From Rhodopseudomonas sp. (GTDB taxonomy: Bacteria > Pseudomonadota > Alphaproteobacteria > Rhizobiales > Xanthobacteraceae), in the NCBI GenBank assembly GCA_016124795.1, contig WGNB01000026.1:1-47698 (forward strand): 47,698 nucleotides of DNA, written 5' to 3'. Numbering within the stretch: the stretch's first letter is position 1; every line of letters starts with the position of its first letter. The translations under genes and the position numbers were made by a program. The notes under the pieces are model-generated. The model worked only from the letters and a program-made list of their open reading frames with translations. It was not told where the DNA came from and made no database searches. Below are positions 1 through 8,570 of the stretch, one piece after another.

Positions 1-478
1 CGGCGGCGACGGCCAAGTCTCGATCGGACAGACGATCATTAAATCCAATGCGAAAAAAGTCCGTAAATTGGGCAAAGGCGACGTGATCGGCGGTTTTGCC
101 GGCGCCACCGCCGATGCCTTCACCCTGTTCGAGCGGCTGGAGAGCAAACTCGAGCAATATCCCGGTCAGCTGTTGCGCGCTGCGGTTGAGCTGGCCAAGG
201 ACTGGCGCACCGACCGCTACCTGCGCCGGCTCGAGGCCATGATGATCGTTGCCGACGTCAATGTCTCGCTGGTGCTGACCGGAACCGGCGACGTGCTGGA
301 GCCGGAAATGGGCGTCGCCGGCATCGGTTCGGGTGGCAATTATGCGCTGTCGGCGGCCCGCGCCCTGCTCGACACCGATCAGGATGCCGAGGCCATCGTC
401 CGCAAATCGCTGGATATCGCCGCCGATATCTGCGTCTACACCAACCGCAACGTGACCGTCGAAAGTCTGAAGGGTTAA
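1..478 (+). CDS. hslV: ATP-dependent protease proteolytic subunit HslV (5' truncated)
   Basis: C-terminal part of HslV, the threonine-protease core that forms a double ring inside the HslVU (ClpQY) chaperone-protease in the cytoplasm. The reading frame is open from base 2, so the start codon and the N-terminal catalytic Thr lie before the window. The visible protein opens with [10 protein letters not shown] and continues with the family segments [27 protein letters not shown] and [17 protein letters not shown], ending in a [14 protein letters not shown] tail that is normal for HslV. The stop is TAA at 476-478. hslU follows on the same strand about 130 bases downstream, the usual order, so both partners of the machine are encoded together. 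Assignment is firm; only the 5' end is missing. Confidence 0.95.
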   Translation, partial: GGDGQVSIGQTIIKSNAKKVRKLGKGDVIGGFAGATADAFTLFERLESKLEQYPGQLLRAAVELAKDWRTDRYLRRLEAMMIVADVNVSLVLTGTGDVLEPEMGVAGIGSGGNYALSAARALLDTDQDAEAIVRKSLDIAADICVYTNRNVTVESLKG

Positions 479-610
479 ACCGTTACAATCCCCCCAAGGC
501 TCGCGGCGCTCGCGCCTCAGGATGACGGCCCGGAGCTAATTCCGTCACCTTGAAGTGCGATGGCAATGCCCGAGCCTCGAAGGGCGACGGCAGAGGTATT
601 TGAGCAGATC

Positions 611-1918
611 ATGACCGACTTCTCCCCGCGTGAAATCGTTTCCGAACTCGACCGCTTCATTGTCGGTCAGAATGACGCCAAGCGCGCTGTCGCCATCGCG
701 CTGCGCAACCGCTGGCGCCGTTTGCAACTCGACGACAAATTGCGCGAAGAAGTCCTGCCGAAGAACATCCTGATGATCGGGCCGACCGGCGTCGGCAAGA
801 CTGAAATATCGCGGCGCCTGGCCAAGCTCGCCGGCGCGCCGTTCCTCAAGATCGAAGCCACCAAATTCACCGAGGTCGGCTATGTCGGCCGCGACGTCGA
901 ACAGATCATCCGCGACCTGGTCGAAATTTCGATTGCTCTGACCCGCGACAAGAAGCGGAAGGACGTGCAGGCCCGCGCCGAACTCAACGCCGAAGAGCGC
1001 GTACTCGATGCGCTGGTCGGACCCGGCTCCGGCCCGTCGACCCGCGAGAGCTTTCGCAAAAAGCTGCGCAATGGCGAACTGAACGACAAGGAAATCGAGA
1101 TCGAAACCCAGGCCGGCGGTGGCGGGATGCCGATGTTTGAAATTCCCGGCATGCCGGGCGCACAGATGGGCGCGATCAATATCGGCGATATCTTCGGTAA
1201 AATGGGCGGCGGCCGCACTAAAACCCGGCGGATTACCGTCGCGGAATCGCACGATATTCTGATCAACGAGGAATCCGACAAGCTGCTCGACAACGAGCAG
1301 CTGATTCAGGAATCGATCCGCGTCGTCGAACAGAACGGCATCGTATTCCTCGATGAAATCGACAAGATCGCCGGCCGTGAAGGCCGCTCCGGCGCCGACG
1401 TATCGCGCGAAGGCGTGCAGCGCGACCTGTTGCCATTGATCGAAGGCACCACCGTTTCAACCAAACACGGTCCGGTCAAGACCGACCACATCCTGTTCAT
1501 CGCGTCGGGCGCATTTCACATTTCCAAGCCTTCCGACCTGCTGCCGGAATTGCAGGGCCGCCTGCCGATCCGCGTCGAATTGCAGGCGCTGACCCGCGAC
1601 GATTTCCGGCGCATCCTGACCGAGCCGGAAGCTTCGCTGATCAAGCAATATATCGCGCTGATGAACACCGAAGGCGTTACACTCAATTTCACGGAAGATG
1701 CCATCGACGCCATCGCCACTATCGCGGTGTCGGTCAATTCGTCGATCGAAAACATCGGTGCGCGACGACTCCAGACGGTAATGGAACGCGTGCTTGACGA
1801 AATCTCCTTTGCCGCCACCGACCGTGCCGGCGAGGCCATCGAAGTCGACGCCGCCTATGTCGAGAAACACATCGGCGACCTGGCCAAGAACGCCGACCTC
1901 AGCCGATTCATTCTGTGA
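611..1918 (+). CDS. hslU: HslU, ATPase subunit of the HslVU protease
   Basis: AAA+ unfoldase that feeds substrates to HslV. The 435-residue product, close to the usual 435-445, begins [20 protein letters not shown], the standard HslU N-terminus. Walker A is GPTGVGKTE (about residue 57), the inserted I-domain with a Gly/Met-rich stretch follows (about 110-230), Walker B is FLDEIDK, and the sensor-2 region reads [12 protein letters not shown]. The C-terminus ADLSRFIL is the tail that docks into HslV. I chose the ATG at 611; an in-frame ATG at 560 would add 17 residues unlike the family. The stop overlaps the next gene's GTG by four bases, suggesting translational coupling. Confidence 0.96.
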   Translation: MTDFSPREIVSELDRFIVGQNDAKRAVAIALRNRWRRLQLDDKLREEVLPKNILMIGPTGVGKTEISRRLAKLAGAPFLKIEATKFTEVGYVGRDVEQIIRDLVEISIALTRDKKRKDVQARAELNAEERVLDALVGPGSGPSTRESFRKKLRNGELNDKEIEIETQAGGGGMPMFEIPGMPGAQMGAINIGDIFGKMGGGRTKTRRITVAESHDILINEESDKLLDNEQLIQESIRVVEQNGIVFLDEIDKIAGREGRSGADVSREGVQRDLLPLIEGTTVSTKHGPVKTDHILFIASGAFHISKPSDLLPELQGRLPIRVELQALTRDDFRRILTEPEASLIKQYIALMNTEGVTLNFTEDAIDAIATIAVSVNSSIENIGARRLQTVMERVLDEISFAATDRAGEAIEVDAAYVEKHIGDLAKNADLSRFIL

Positions 1919-2418
1919 GGAAAGCGCTGGGGGCGATCGCCGGCGTCGTTCTATTCGGCGCGGGCTTGGTCGATCCAGGCTCAGCAACCAAGCGAGGTCC
2001 TTCCGGCGCCGTGCTGGCGCAAGCCGCGCGCGATGCACGGCTCGACCAGATCGACAGTCTCAATGAAAAGTGCGGCGATCGGCGACGGGTCGAAGACTGG
2101 TTGAAACAGCTGGTCGAAGATGCCGGGCGATCGGTACGATGGTCAGGCGGCCGATGCCAGATCGTCAACAAGCTGAACCCGATCGACGCCGGTACCGGCT
2201 GGTGCGGACGGGCCGCGATCACACCAAAGGCCGGCGGTATCGCCACGATTGAAGTATTTTTTGAGCGTGGCGAAAACGGCAAACCGGGCCGGCCCTTCGC
2301 CTTCCGGGGCACGCCAAACGGGCCCGAATTCGTCAGGCATCCGGTCGATTTCGAGCGCGCTTGGAAGGCCTTGCACGTCCCGGGCTATAGTCCGCCTGCG
2401 GATTCGGATTGCGACTGA
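1915..2418 (+). CDS. Small exported protein of unknown function, coupled to hslU
   Basis: A 167-residue protein starting at a GTG (1915) that overlaps the hslU stop by four bases (GTGA), which points to co-translation. Residues 1-25 look like a signal peptide (Arg-Lys, then [13 protein letters not shown]). The mature part has four cysteines (in EKCGDRR, GRCQIV, GWCGRA and the C-terminal DSDCD), a [13 protein letters not shown] segment and a Gly-rich [14 protein letters not shown] stretch. I do not recognise the family. The cysteines and signal peptide suggest a disulfide-bonded periplasmic protein. Position after hslVU is conserved-looking but gives no function. Confidence 0.7.
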   Translation: MRKALGAIAGVVLFGAGLVDPGSATKRGPSGAVLAQAARDARLDQIDSLNEKCGDRRRVEDWLKQLVEDAGRSVRWSGGRCQIVNKLNPIDAGTGWCGRAAITPKAGGIATIEVFFERGENGKPGRPFAFRGTPNGPEFVRHPVDFERAWKALHVPGYSPPADSDCD

Positions 2419-2481
2419 CATCTGGCGCGCGGCCGCGTCGTTCAGGCCGTTACCACGCCATAGTCGTTTGTCCGGCTCAGC

Positions 2482-2550
2482 TTTCAATTTTTAGTTGAAA
2501 TAAGTAGCAGATATTTACAATGACTTGAGTAGAAATAAAAATTTGCTCAA
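2482..2550 (+). promoter_or_regulatory. Candidate autoregulatory operators upstream of the HTH-dCTP-deaminase-like gene
   Basis: An AT-rich stretch in otherwise GC-rich DNA. It holds a perfect inverted repeat TTTCAA-N7-TTGAAA (2482-2487 and 2495-2500) and a second pair TTGAG/CTCAA (2525-2529 and 2546-2550) just before the Shine-Dalgarno AAGGAG (2549-2554). Both share a TTGA/TCAA core. HigA-type antitoxins usually bind such palindromes at their own promoters, so autoregulation is a reasonable inference but is not shown. Confidence 0.4.
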
Positions 2551-2561
2551 GGAGCATGAGC

Positions 2562-3314
2562 ATGGCCGCGGGTAGCCGGCGCGAGGCGATGGCCGAAGAA
2601 GATACCGAACGCTTGAGTCCCGGTGCGCATCTTCGCAACGAATTTCAACGGATCGGTCTCGACCAGATCGCCGTCAGCAAGGCGACCGGCGTTTCGCGGC
2701 AGTCGATCAACAACATCATCAACAACCGTCAGGCCATCTCACGGACGATGGCCGGCAAGCTCGGCCGCTTGACCGGACACAGTTCGGATTACTGGCTCAG
2801 CGCTCATTTTCCCAAGTCCGGTCGCACCATCGCCAAGCCGGAGCAACCGGACCGCCCAATCGGGCCGCTGGTCAATCACCAGATCATCGCGGCGCACCGC
2901 CAAGGCCTGATCGGCATTGATCCCTTCGCGGCACAGCATGTCCGGACCGCCTCGATCGACCTCACCTTGCACGGCACCGTCAACACAGTGGATGGCGAAA
3001 TCAGAGCCATCAAACGCGGCAAAGGCTTCCTGCTCAAGCCCGGCCAGGCCATCATGGCTTCAACCCATGAACGACTTGAACTGCCGCTCGACTATCTCGG
3101 CCGCGTCGCCATTATCGGCAGCCTCGCCAGCCTCGGCATCATCGCCTCGCATGCCGTCCAGATCGAACCGGGCTATCGCGGCGCGGTCGCATTCTGTCTG
3201 CTCAACTGCGGCGGCAGCGCCTGCCGGCTGCGCGCCTACGAACCGGTCATCAACCTCGAAATCTCCCGGCTGGCGCTCGCCGCCGCCGGATCGTCGAAGG
3301 ACATGACAACCTGA
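2562..3314 (+). CDS. HigA-like HTH protein fused to a catalytically altered dCTP-deaminase-like domain
   Basis: A 250-residue two-domain protein. Residues about 20-80 are an XRE/HigA (VapI)-type helix-turn-helix: SPGAHLRNEF, then QIAVSKATGVSRQSINNII and LGRLTGHSSDYWL. Residues about 100-235 align with dCTP deaminase/dUTPase-type folds: ASIDLTL, FLLKPGQAIMASTHERLELP, GSLASLG, IEPGYRGAV and LLN. Set against E. coli Dcd, Ser111, Arg115 and Glu138 correspond here to Gly186, Ser190 and Cys212, so catalysis looks lost. Three cysteines (212, 216, 221) cluster at that site. The ATG at 2562 was chosen over 2556 because AAGGAG (2549-2554) is then seven bases away. No toxin gene lies beside it, unlike higBA. 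A nucleotide-sensing regulator is my inference. Confidence 0.75.
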   Translation: MAAGSRREAMAEEDTERLSPGAHLRNEFQRIGLDQIAVSKATGVSRQSINNIINNRQAISRTMAGKLGRLTGHSSDYWLSAHFPKSGRTIAKPEQPDRPIGPLVNHQIIAAHRQGLIGIDPFAAQHVRTASIDLTLHGTVNTVDGEIRAIKRGKGFLLKPGQAIMASTHERLELPLDYLGRVAIIGSLASLGIIASHAVQIEPGYRGAVAFCLLNCGGSACRLRAYEPVINLEISRLALAAAGSSKDMTT

Positions 3315-3343
3315 GAGGGTGATAAATTAGGTATAATATTTTC

Positions 3344-3372
3344 TTGACACGCGCCATCCCCCATAATGTATC
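3344..3372 (+). promoter_or_regulatory. Putative sigma-70-type promoter for the 86-residue gene
   Basis: TTGACA (3344-3349) is followed after 17 bases by TGTATC (3367-3372), a weak -10. Two full TATAAT hexamers occur nearby (3332-3337 and 3383-3388) without well-placed -35 boxes. The segment 3315-3405 is clearly AT-richer than its surroundings and lies just before the gene starting at 3419. Confidence 0.4.
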
Positions 3373-3418
3373 CTCAAAGTTGTATAATCGGTGCCGGGGA
3401 ACCACCTAAAAACGGGGG

Positions 3419-3679
3419 ATGTCAGTCATGCGTGAGGAAAAGCAGGCGAGCAAATCGGCCAATGATGGCGAGCTCAGCCGCGAACAATGGTGTAACGAGA
3501 TTATTGGCGATGTCTTCGAACTCTGGATCGGAATTTCCCGCCTGATGGCCCGCATCCAGGAACCACAACCGTTACGCGACCGCACAAGCCGCCCCGCCAG
3601 TCGACGGTCAAAGGGCAAAAGACCAACAGCCCGCCGAGTGGCGCGGCGCAAAACGGTCGATGATCGCTCCGCCGCTTGA
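3419..3679 (+). CDS. Small basic protein of unknown function
   Basis: An 86-residue protein. The N-terminal half is mixed-charge and then helical (REQWCNEIIGDVFELWIGISRLMARI, a possible amphipathic helix around residues 21-46 described here by its ends only: REQWC to LMARI). The C-terminal half is strongly basic, with SRRSKGKRPTARRVARRKT, as in nucleic-acid-binding tails. A promoter-like AT-rich stretch precedes it. The start is ATG 3419, with an alternative ATG at 3428. The gene ends 28 bases before the convergent Smr gene. I recognise no family; a small DNA- or RNA-binding protein is possible but unproven. Confidence 0.5.
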   Translation: MSVMREEKQASKSANDGELSREQWCNEIIGDVFELWIGISRLMARIQEPQPLRDRTSRPASRRSKGKRPTARRVARRKTVDDRSAA

Positions 3680-3707
3680 TCCGGGGCTGCGCCCCCGCGT
3701 CCGGCCC

Positions 3708-4298
3708 CTAACCGCGTCCGCGCCGGACCCGGACATAGAGCGCACCCTCACCGCCATGCGAGATCGCGGCATCCTCGAAGCCCAGCACGACAGCGCGAAA
3801 TTCCGGCAGGCCCAGCCAATGCGGCACCTGCCGCCGTAATACGCCACGCTCGCGCTCATTGTCGCCATCGATGCGCTTGCCCTTGCCGGTAATCACCAGC
3901 ACAAGCCGGGCGTCGCGGGCACTGGCGGCACGCAAAAATCGCAATAACGTATCGTGCGCCTGATGCTGGGTCAGGCCATGCAAATCGAGCCGCGCATCGA
4001 TCTGCTCCTTGCCGCGCGCCACATTGCGCTTCATGCGGCGCGTCAGTGGACTTAAGGCCGGCGGCGGCGGCGCTTGCGGAGGCGGCGCATAAGACGCAAC
4101 CGCCACGATCTTCGATGACTTCACCGGCTTTACAAAAGTCGGAGGTTTGCGCAACGGCGGCGCTTCAGCCTCACTGTCGTCGGCAAGGTCGACGGCCGCC
4201 GCCGGCGTCTCACGCAATGGCGTCATCGACTTGGTGACGGCCGTCCACAAAACGCGCTCTTCATAAGTGAGGTGGCGTCGCCGGCCGTCGCGACTCAT
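3708..4298 (-). CDS. Smr-domain protein (MutS2-type putative endonuclease)
   Basis: A 196-residue cytoplasmic protein with a C-terminal Smr domain (about residues 100-190): LDLHGLTQHQAHDTLLRFL, then LVLVITGKGKR, a loop, and GVLRRQVPHWLGLPEFRAVV, with the GGEGALYVRVRR end typical of stand-alone Smr proteins. The LDLHG and TGKG motifs mark the nicking-nuclease-like active region known in the family. The N-terminus (MSRDGRRRHLTYEERVLW) and Pro-rich linker (YAPPPQAPPPP) are usual in alphaproteobacterial members. Its ATG (4298) overlaps the mltA stop by four bases, so it is translationally coupled to mltA. In vivo substrate is unknown. Confidence 0.9.
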   Translation of the reverse strand: MSRDGRRRHLTYEERVLWTAVTKSMTPLRETPAAAVDLADDSEAEAPPLRKPPTFVKPVKSSKIVAVASYAPPPQAPPPPALSPLTRRMKRNVARGKEQIDARLDLHGLTQHQAHDTLLRFLRAASARDARLVLVITGKGKRIDGDNERERGVLRRQVPHWLGLPEFRAVVLGFEDAAISHGGEGALYVRVRRGRG

Positions 4299-5551
4299 GG
4301 CTTGACGTCGGCAACGATGGCCTTGGGGCGCGGCTTCGGCACTGGAACGGCGCCGGGGACATCCCTCGCCATCGCCACATCGGCCTTCACCGTTACATCC
4401 TTCGGCACCAGCATGACGAATTTGCCGAACTGCTTGATGCGCCCGGCGATCGACGGAATCTCCGGACCATGACCGAAATAGATATCGGCGCGGGCCGGTC
4501 CGCGAATGGCCGACCCGGTATCCTGCGCCACCATCAAACGTTGGAAGACATCCTGCGGCGCATCGCTCTTGAGCGGAAACCGGGCATCGATCCAAACCGG
4601 CGTCCCGTAAACATGAATGCCGGGATCGACCGCAATTGAACGACCGGGCGTCAACTGAATGCCTTGCGCGCCGAGACATTCATCATGCGGCTGCAGCGTC
4701 GTCTTGGAAAAGAATACGTAAGATCGGTTTTTGTCACGCAGCGCCTTGCCCAACTCCGGATTGGCCTCCATGAAGTCCCGGATCTTGTCCATCGACATTT
4801 CCTGGGGCGTGAAAACGCCATCGTCGATCAGAATCCGGCCGACCGGCGTATACGGTTTGCCGTTACTGGCGATATAATTGAGACGCAACAATTTGCCGTC
4901 GTCGAAGCGAACACGGGTCGAGCCCTGAATTTGCGCGAAGAACGCATCGACGGGATTCTTGACCCAGCAGATTTCCAAATCCCTGCCGGCCAGCGCGCCT
5001 TTTTCGATATCGACGCGATCATATTGCGCAAACACCGTACTCGTCTTGCCGGCTAGCTTTGCCGGCACGCCATAAAGCGGCACGGTATATTCCGCTGTTT
5101 TAACGCGCGAGCCCGCCACCTCGGGCTCGAAATAGCCCGTATAGAAACCGTCAGCGCCAGTGTAATAACCATAGGTATGCATCGCCGGCAGAATACGCAC
5201 CGGTTTGAAGTTATTCTCGAAGAACTTGCGCGCCGCGATCGTATCGACTTTGCCGCCGGAGGCGAGCGCCACCGCCTTGATGCAGGCGTTATAAAGTCCG
5301 CTATAAACCGGTCGCGCCTTCCGCATGGCTTCGGTGCCGTGCAGAATTGCCGAACAGCTTTTCAGATATGTTTCAAAGGCGGCCGACTGGTCGTCGGACG
5401 ACCAACCGTCAAGCGCCGCAAATGTCAAAGGCTGAGCTTCGGCGTTGCGCAGCTTCATCGGTTGCGCCGAGGCAAGTGGCGCAGCCACCGCCGTCAACAA
5501 GCAGAGCGAAAAGCCAAACTCGACCAGACCGCGAGATCGGCCTTTCGTCAT
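4295..5551 (-). CDS. mltA: Membrane-bound lytic transglycosylase A
   Basis: MltA cleaves the MurNAc-GlcNAc bond of peptidoglycan with formation of 1,6-anhydro-MurNAc in the periplasm. The 418-residue product has a signal peptide (FSLCLLTAVAAPLASAQ), an MltA barrel domain (GYYTGADGFYTGYFEPEV, VPLYGVP) and a C-terminal 3D domain (YGTPVWIDARFP, MVAQDTGSAIRGPARADIYFG), whose Asp residues form the active site in the family. No lipobox cysteine follows the signal peptide, so it may be soluble rather than a lipoprotein. The ATG at 5551 lies four bases after the Tim44-like stop; the upstream in-frame extension reads into that gene. It is the middle gene of a three-gene leftward operon. Confidence 0.93.
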   Translation of the reverse strand: MTKGRSRGLVEFGFSLCLLTAVAAPLASAQPMKLRNAEAQPLTFAALDGWSSDDQSAAFETYLKSCSAILHGTEAMRKARPVYSGLYNACIKAVALASGGKVDTIAARKFFENNFKPVRILPAMHTYGYYTGADGFYTGYFEPEVAGSRVKTAEYTVPLYGVPAKLAGKTSTVFAQYDRVDIEKGALAGRDLEICWVKNPVDAFFAQIQGSTRVRFDDGKLLRLNYIASNGKPYTPVGRILIDDGVFTPQEMSMDKIRDFMEANPELGKALRDKNRSYVFFSKTTLQPHDECLGAQGIQLTPGRSIAVDPGIHVYGTPVWIDARFPLKSDAPQDVFQRLMVAQDTGSAIRGPARADIYFGHGPEIPSIAGRIKQFGKFVMLVPKDVTVKADVAMARDVPGAVPVPKPRPKAIVADVKP

Positions 5552-5555
5552 TCGG

Positions 5556-6287
5556 TTATTGCCCGGCTTCGGTAGCGACCAGTTTCCAGTTCGGATCACG
5601 CGACCCGAGATCGCGCGCAAAGGTCCAGACATCGGTGACATCGGTCACCTTGTCCGCATTGCCGTCGATGACTTCGCCAGCCTTGTTACGGGTGACCGAT
5701 ACCAGCTTGGACAAAAACCGCACGGTCAGTTGCGCGACGCGACCACGCAATTCAGCGGCGGTAATTTCAGCGTTGTCGATTGCGACAAAACGGCTTTCGA
5801 CGACATCGCCGCGCTTTTCACGATCGACGATGGCTGCTTCGAAGCCGTCATAGACCTCGCGCGACAACAGGCTCTTGAGCGAACGGCGGTCGCCTTCGGC
5901 ATAGGCGTTGACGATCATCTCATAAGCAGCGCGCGCGCCGGCCAGAAACTGAGCCGCATCGAAATTGCGATCGACGCCGACAACGGAATCAAGCGCTGCC
6001 GCCAAAGGCGAACCGGCCTCGGCGATACCCTTCCAGCGATCGCCTGACGGTTTGGCGGTCTCGCTGTCGGCCGGCTTATCCGCCTTGGCGGCGGCCGGGT
6101 CGTTCGCGCGGTTAGGCAAGGCGACGACGTTCTCACCGGCCGGCCGGGCCGGCTCCCGCGCCGTAAACGGGTCATAAGGCGGACGCTCGCGCCCGGTCCG
6201 CTGACCGAGCACGCTGCGTAAGCGCAGGAAGATGAACACTGCGAGGGCCAGAAATATGATGGTGTAGATGTCGAACACGTCTTCCAT
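5556..6287 (-). CDS. Tim44/TimA-domain inner-membrane protein
   Basis: A 243-residue protein with one N-terminal transmembrane helix (IYTIIFLALAVFIFLRLRSV) directly after MEDVFD, a variable Pro/Ala-rich linker, and a C-terminal Tim44 domain (about 105-240: FDAAQFLAGARAAYEMIVNAY, LKSLLSREVYDGFEAAI, ELRGRVAQLTVRFLSKLVSV, DVWTFARDLGSRDPNWKLVAT). Mitochondrial Tim44 tethers the import motor; bacterial homologues are inner-membrane proteins of poorly defined role. It heads the tim44-mltA-smr operon, an arrangement common in Hyphomicrobiales. The ATG at 6287 fits family N-termini. Confidence 0.92.
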   Translation of the reverse strand: MEDVFDIYTIIFLALAVFIFLRLRSVLGQRTGRERPPYDPFTAREPARPAGENVVALPNRANDPAAAKADKPADSETAKPSGDRWKGIAEAGSPLAAALDSVVGVDRNFDAAQFLAGARAAYEMIVNAYAEGDRRSLKSLLSREVYDGFEAAIVDREKRGDVVESRFVAIDNAEITAAELRGRVAQLTVRFLSKLVSVTRNKAGEVIDGNADKVTDVTDVWTFARDLGSRDPNWKLVATEAGQ

Positions 6288-6632
6288 TCTTTCGGCTACC
6301 GTTCCGGAAGATCGGCGTCCGGTTCCGCCCCGGATAGTCCTCGGGCTAGACCGACGGTTCAATCCTGCCCGATTGTCGGCATGGCGACCGAAGCCTCCAT
6401 ACCCTATCTAAGTGACCTATGGCGCCGATCCAATGGCCGGGCGCCGTTATCGCGGCGCAATCATGCCTCATGACGAAACCTTAAACGATCACCGCCCGGA
6501 CGCCAACATGGCCGGATCGTCGACCTTCCCGAAAAACGCCTAGCGGTTATCGGAAAAACTCATGATCTTCACGTTAAACCGAACCCCGCAACAAACCTTT
6601 TACCGAGCCTCGTAGCGGACCGAGAGACGCAG
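6288..6632. other. Intergenic region between the divergent tim44-like and fxsA genes
   Basis: About 345 bases with no credible gene. It must hold the two divergent promoters. GTTAAACC near 6575 and the AT-richer 6535-6600 stretch are plausible promoter material for fxsA, but I see no clear -35/-10 pair, hairpin or repeat. Confidence 0.5.
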
Positions 6633-7091
6633 ATGAATGTGGCAAAATGGCTATTGCTGGGCCTGCTCGCGCTGCCGCTGGCGGAATTAGCGACCTTCAT
6701 CGCCGTTGCGGCGGCTTACGGTTTCCTGATGGCGCTGACTTTGGTGATTGCCGGATCCTTCGCCGGTGGTCTGGTACTGCGCTATGCCGGCAGTCACCAC
6801 ATTGCCCGCATTCGGGTCGCCATGAGCGAGGGGCTCGGCCAGGGGCGATTTACCGCGCTGCAAGCCGATCGCCACGGCGGGATCCTGCTCATTGCCGGAA
6901 TTCTCCTTGTAATCCCGGGACTTATCACGGATTTCCTCGGCCTCCTGCTGCTTCTGGCTGCTTTCTGGCAAAGCCTGACAGGACAATCAGCCAGCCGCGC
7001 GTCGCCGACACGCGATGACGGTGTGCTGGACCTCGACCCCGCGCAATGGCATCGGGTCGACGACCCGGCGCTGCCCGACCGCGACTGGTAG
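6633..7091 (+). CDS. fxsA: FxsA family membrane protein
   Basis: A 152-residue integral membrane protein. Hydrophobic segments lie at about residues 4-30 ([20 protein letters not shown]), 31-50 ([20 protein letters not shown]) and 83-112 ([20 protein letters not shown]). The [19 protein letters not shown] region is the FxsA signature. The family takes its name from suppression of F exclusion of phage T7 in E. coli; the wider role is unknown. The hydrophilic C-terminus (about 120-152) is cytoplasmic and ends in acidic DPALPDRDW. It is followed by secB on the same strand after about 170 bases, the usual neighbourhood in this order. Confidence 0.9.
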   Translation: MNVAKWLLLGLLALPLAELATFIAVAAAYGFLMALTLVIAGSFAGGLVLRYAGSHHIARIRVAMSEGLGQGRFTALQADRHGGILLIAGILLVIPGLITDFLGLLLLLAAFWQSLTGQSASRASPTRDDGVLDLDPAQWHRVDDPALPDRDW

Positions 7092-7263
7092 CCTGACCAT
7101 ACTCCAAAGGACCGCTAACCGGCGAATCGGTCGCCGCCTAACCCTGACGACGGAAAGCCGACACACCGGCAATACTCGGGGCAGCCGCGCGTCCTTGTTC
7201 GCCTCAGAACCCTATGTTAGCCAACCGCCGCATCAGATTATTTTGCGGCGCAGAGGACATACG

Positions 7264-7764
7264 ATGACAACCACCAATGGCGGCCAGCCCCAAACCACCG
7301 GGCAGGGCACGGAACAAGATCTGCCGCAACTCAATGTCGTGGCCCAGTACATCAAGGATTTCTCGTTCGAGAATCCGAACGCGCCGCGTTCGCTGACCGG
7401 CGGCCAGGAACAGCCGCAGATCAGCATCCAGATCAACGTCAACGCCGTGCCGATCTCGGATAACGACATTGAAGTCGTGCTGACGCTGGCCGGAAAGGCG
7501 GAAACCGCCGGCAATCTGATGTTCAGCTTCGAGCTGGAATTCGGCGGTGTATTCCGGATTCGCAACGTGCCACGCGAAAGCCTCGACGCCATCGTCCTGA
7601 TCGAATGCCCGCGGCTGCTGTTCCCGTTCGCCCGCGAAATCATCGCCACCACCGTGCGCAATGGCGGTTTCCCACCGCTGCTGCTCGATCCGGTCGATTT
7701 CGTTCAGCTTTACCGCCAGAAAATGGCGCAAATGTCGGCCCAGACCTCGGCTGTACCGAGCTGA
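7264..7764 (+). CDS. secB: Protein-export chaperone SecB
   Basis: SecB is a tetrameric cytoplasmic chaperone that keeps preproteins unfolded and delivers them to SecA. The 166-residue product matches the usual length: [19 protein letters not shown] near the N-terminus, then [29 protein letters not shown] and [20 protein letters not shown], and the [12 protein letters not shown] segment. The start ATG at 7264 gives the expected short polar N-terminus; the longer open frame upstream to 7015 overlaps fxsA and is unlike SecB. It is convergent with dnaQ 57 bases downstream. Confidence 0.97.
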   Translation: MTTTNGGQPQTTGQGTEQDLPQLNVVAQYIKDFSFENPNAPRSLTGGQEQPQISIQINVNAVPISDNDIEVVLTLAGKAETAGNLMFSFELEFGGVFRIRNVPRESLDAIVLIECPRLLFPFAREIIATTVRNGGFPPLLLDPVDFVQLYRQKMAQMSAQTSAVPS

Positions 7765-7821
7765 GCTAACTCATTTCGGCCAGGTCCCGCGCCATTCCGG
7801 CGCAGGACCAGCCTGAAAAAC

Positions 7822-8514
7822 CTACAAATAATTCCGCCAGATCGCCTGATCGCCGAGCGTCGCGATGAATTCGCGATGCGCGGTACGTTCGGCATCGGTC
7901 AAACGCGACGGCAGCGCCGCAGGTCGGGTCCGCACCTTGACGGTGCCGTCACGGCTTACAATGCGCTCGGCAACACTTTCAGTCAGCCCTAACTGAGCCT
8001 GCCGACCGCCAAGCAATTCAAGATAGACCTCGGCAAGAATTTCGGAATCGAGCAAAGCGCCGTGCTTGGTGCGACGTGACGTATCGATGCCATATTTGGC
8101 GCAGAGCGCATCGAGATTATACGGCCCGGCCGCATGTTTGCGGCGCGCCAGGGCCAAGGTATCAACCAACCGATCGCGCGCGATCAACGGCCGGTCGATC
8201 CGCTTGAGTTCGGCACAAAGAAAGCCGTGGTCGAAGCTGGCATTGTGAATGACCAGCGGCGCTTCGTCGCCGATAAAGTTCAGAAAATCGTCGGCGACCT
8301 CGGCAAAACGCTTGTGATTTTTCAAGAAGTCAATCGACAAGCCATGAACCGCAAAAGCTTCCGCCGGCATGTCGCGTTCGGGATTGAGATAGGCATGAAA
8401 CGTCGCGCCCGTCGGAATACGATTGAGCAATTCGACGCAGCCGATTTCAACCAGCCGGTCACCTTTGTTCGGATCGAGCCCGGTGGTTTCGGTATCGAGA
8501 ACGATTTCGCGCAT
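7822..8514 (-). CDS. dnaQ: DNA polymerase III epsilon subunit (3'-5' proofreading exonuclease)
   Basis: The proofreading exonuclease of the replicative polymerase core. The 230-residue protein has the DEDDh motifs: DTETTGLD near the N-terminus (Exo I), HNASFDHGFL (Exo II) and HGALLDSEILAEVY (Exo III, with the His and Asp). VHGLS is also typical. The C-terminal tail after about residue 185 would contact the alpha subunit. It lies downstream of maf and coaE in a leftward run, the common alphaproteobacterial arrangement near the origin. Confidence 0.96.
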   Translation of the reverse strand: MREIVLDTETTGLDPNKGDRLVEIGCVELLNRIPTGATFHAYLNPERDMPAEAFAVHGLSIDFLKNHKRFAEVADDFLNFIGDEAPLVIHNASFDHGFLCAELKRIDRPLIARDRLVDTLALARRKHAAGPYNLDALCAKYGIDTSRRTKHGALLDSEILAEVYLELLGGRQAQLGLTESVAERIVSRDGTVKVRTRPAALPSRLTDAERTAHREFIATLGDQAIWRNYL

Positions 8515-8570
8515 CCGGACCTTTCGAACCTCCAGGGCATGACATTGTCACGGCCCTGAAAATAACAATG

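Noticed and set aside
481-559. hslV-hslU spacer with a CTCAGGATGA segment resembling Bradyrhizobiaceae intergenic repeats
   Set aside because: Only one copy in the window, so repeat status cannot be supported here.
560-610. Extended N-terminus for HslU
   Set aside because: Extra residues are unlike the family; ATG 611 starts the conserved [10 protein letters not shown] sequence.
3683-3695. GGGGC-TGC-GCCCC hairpin between the small gene and the Smr gene
   Set aside because: No following T-run; too short to call a terminator.
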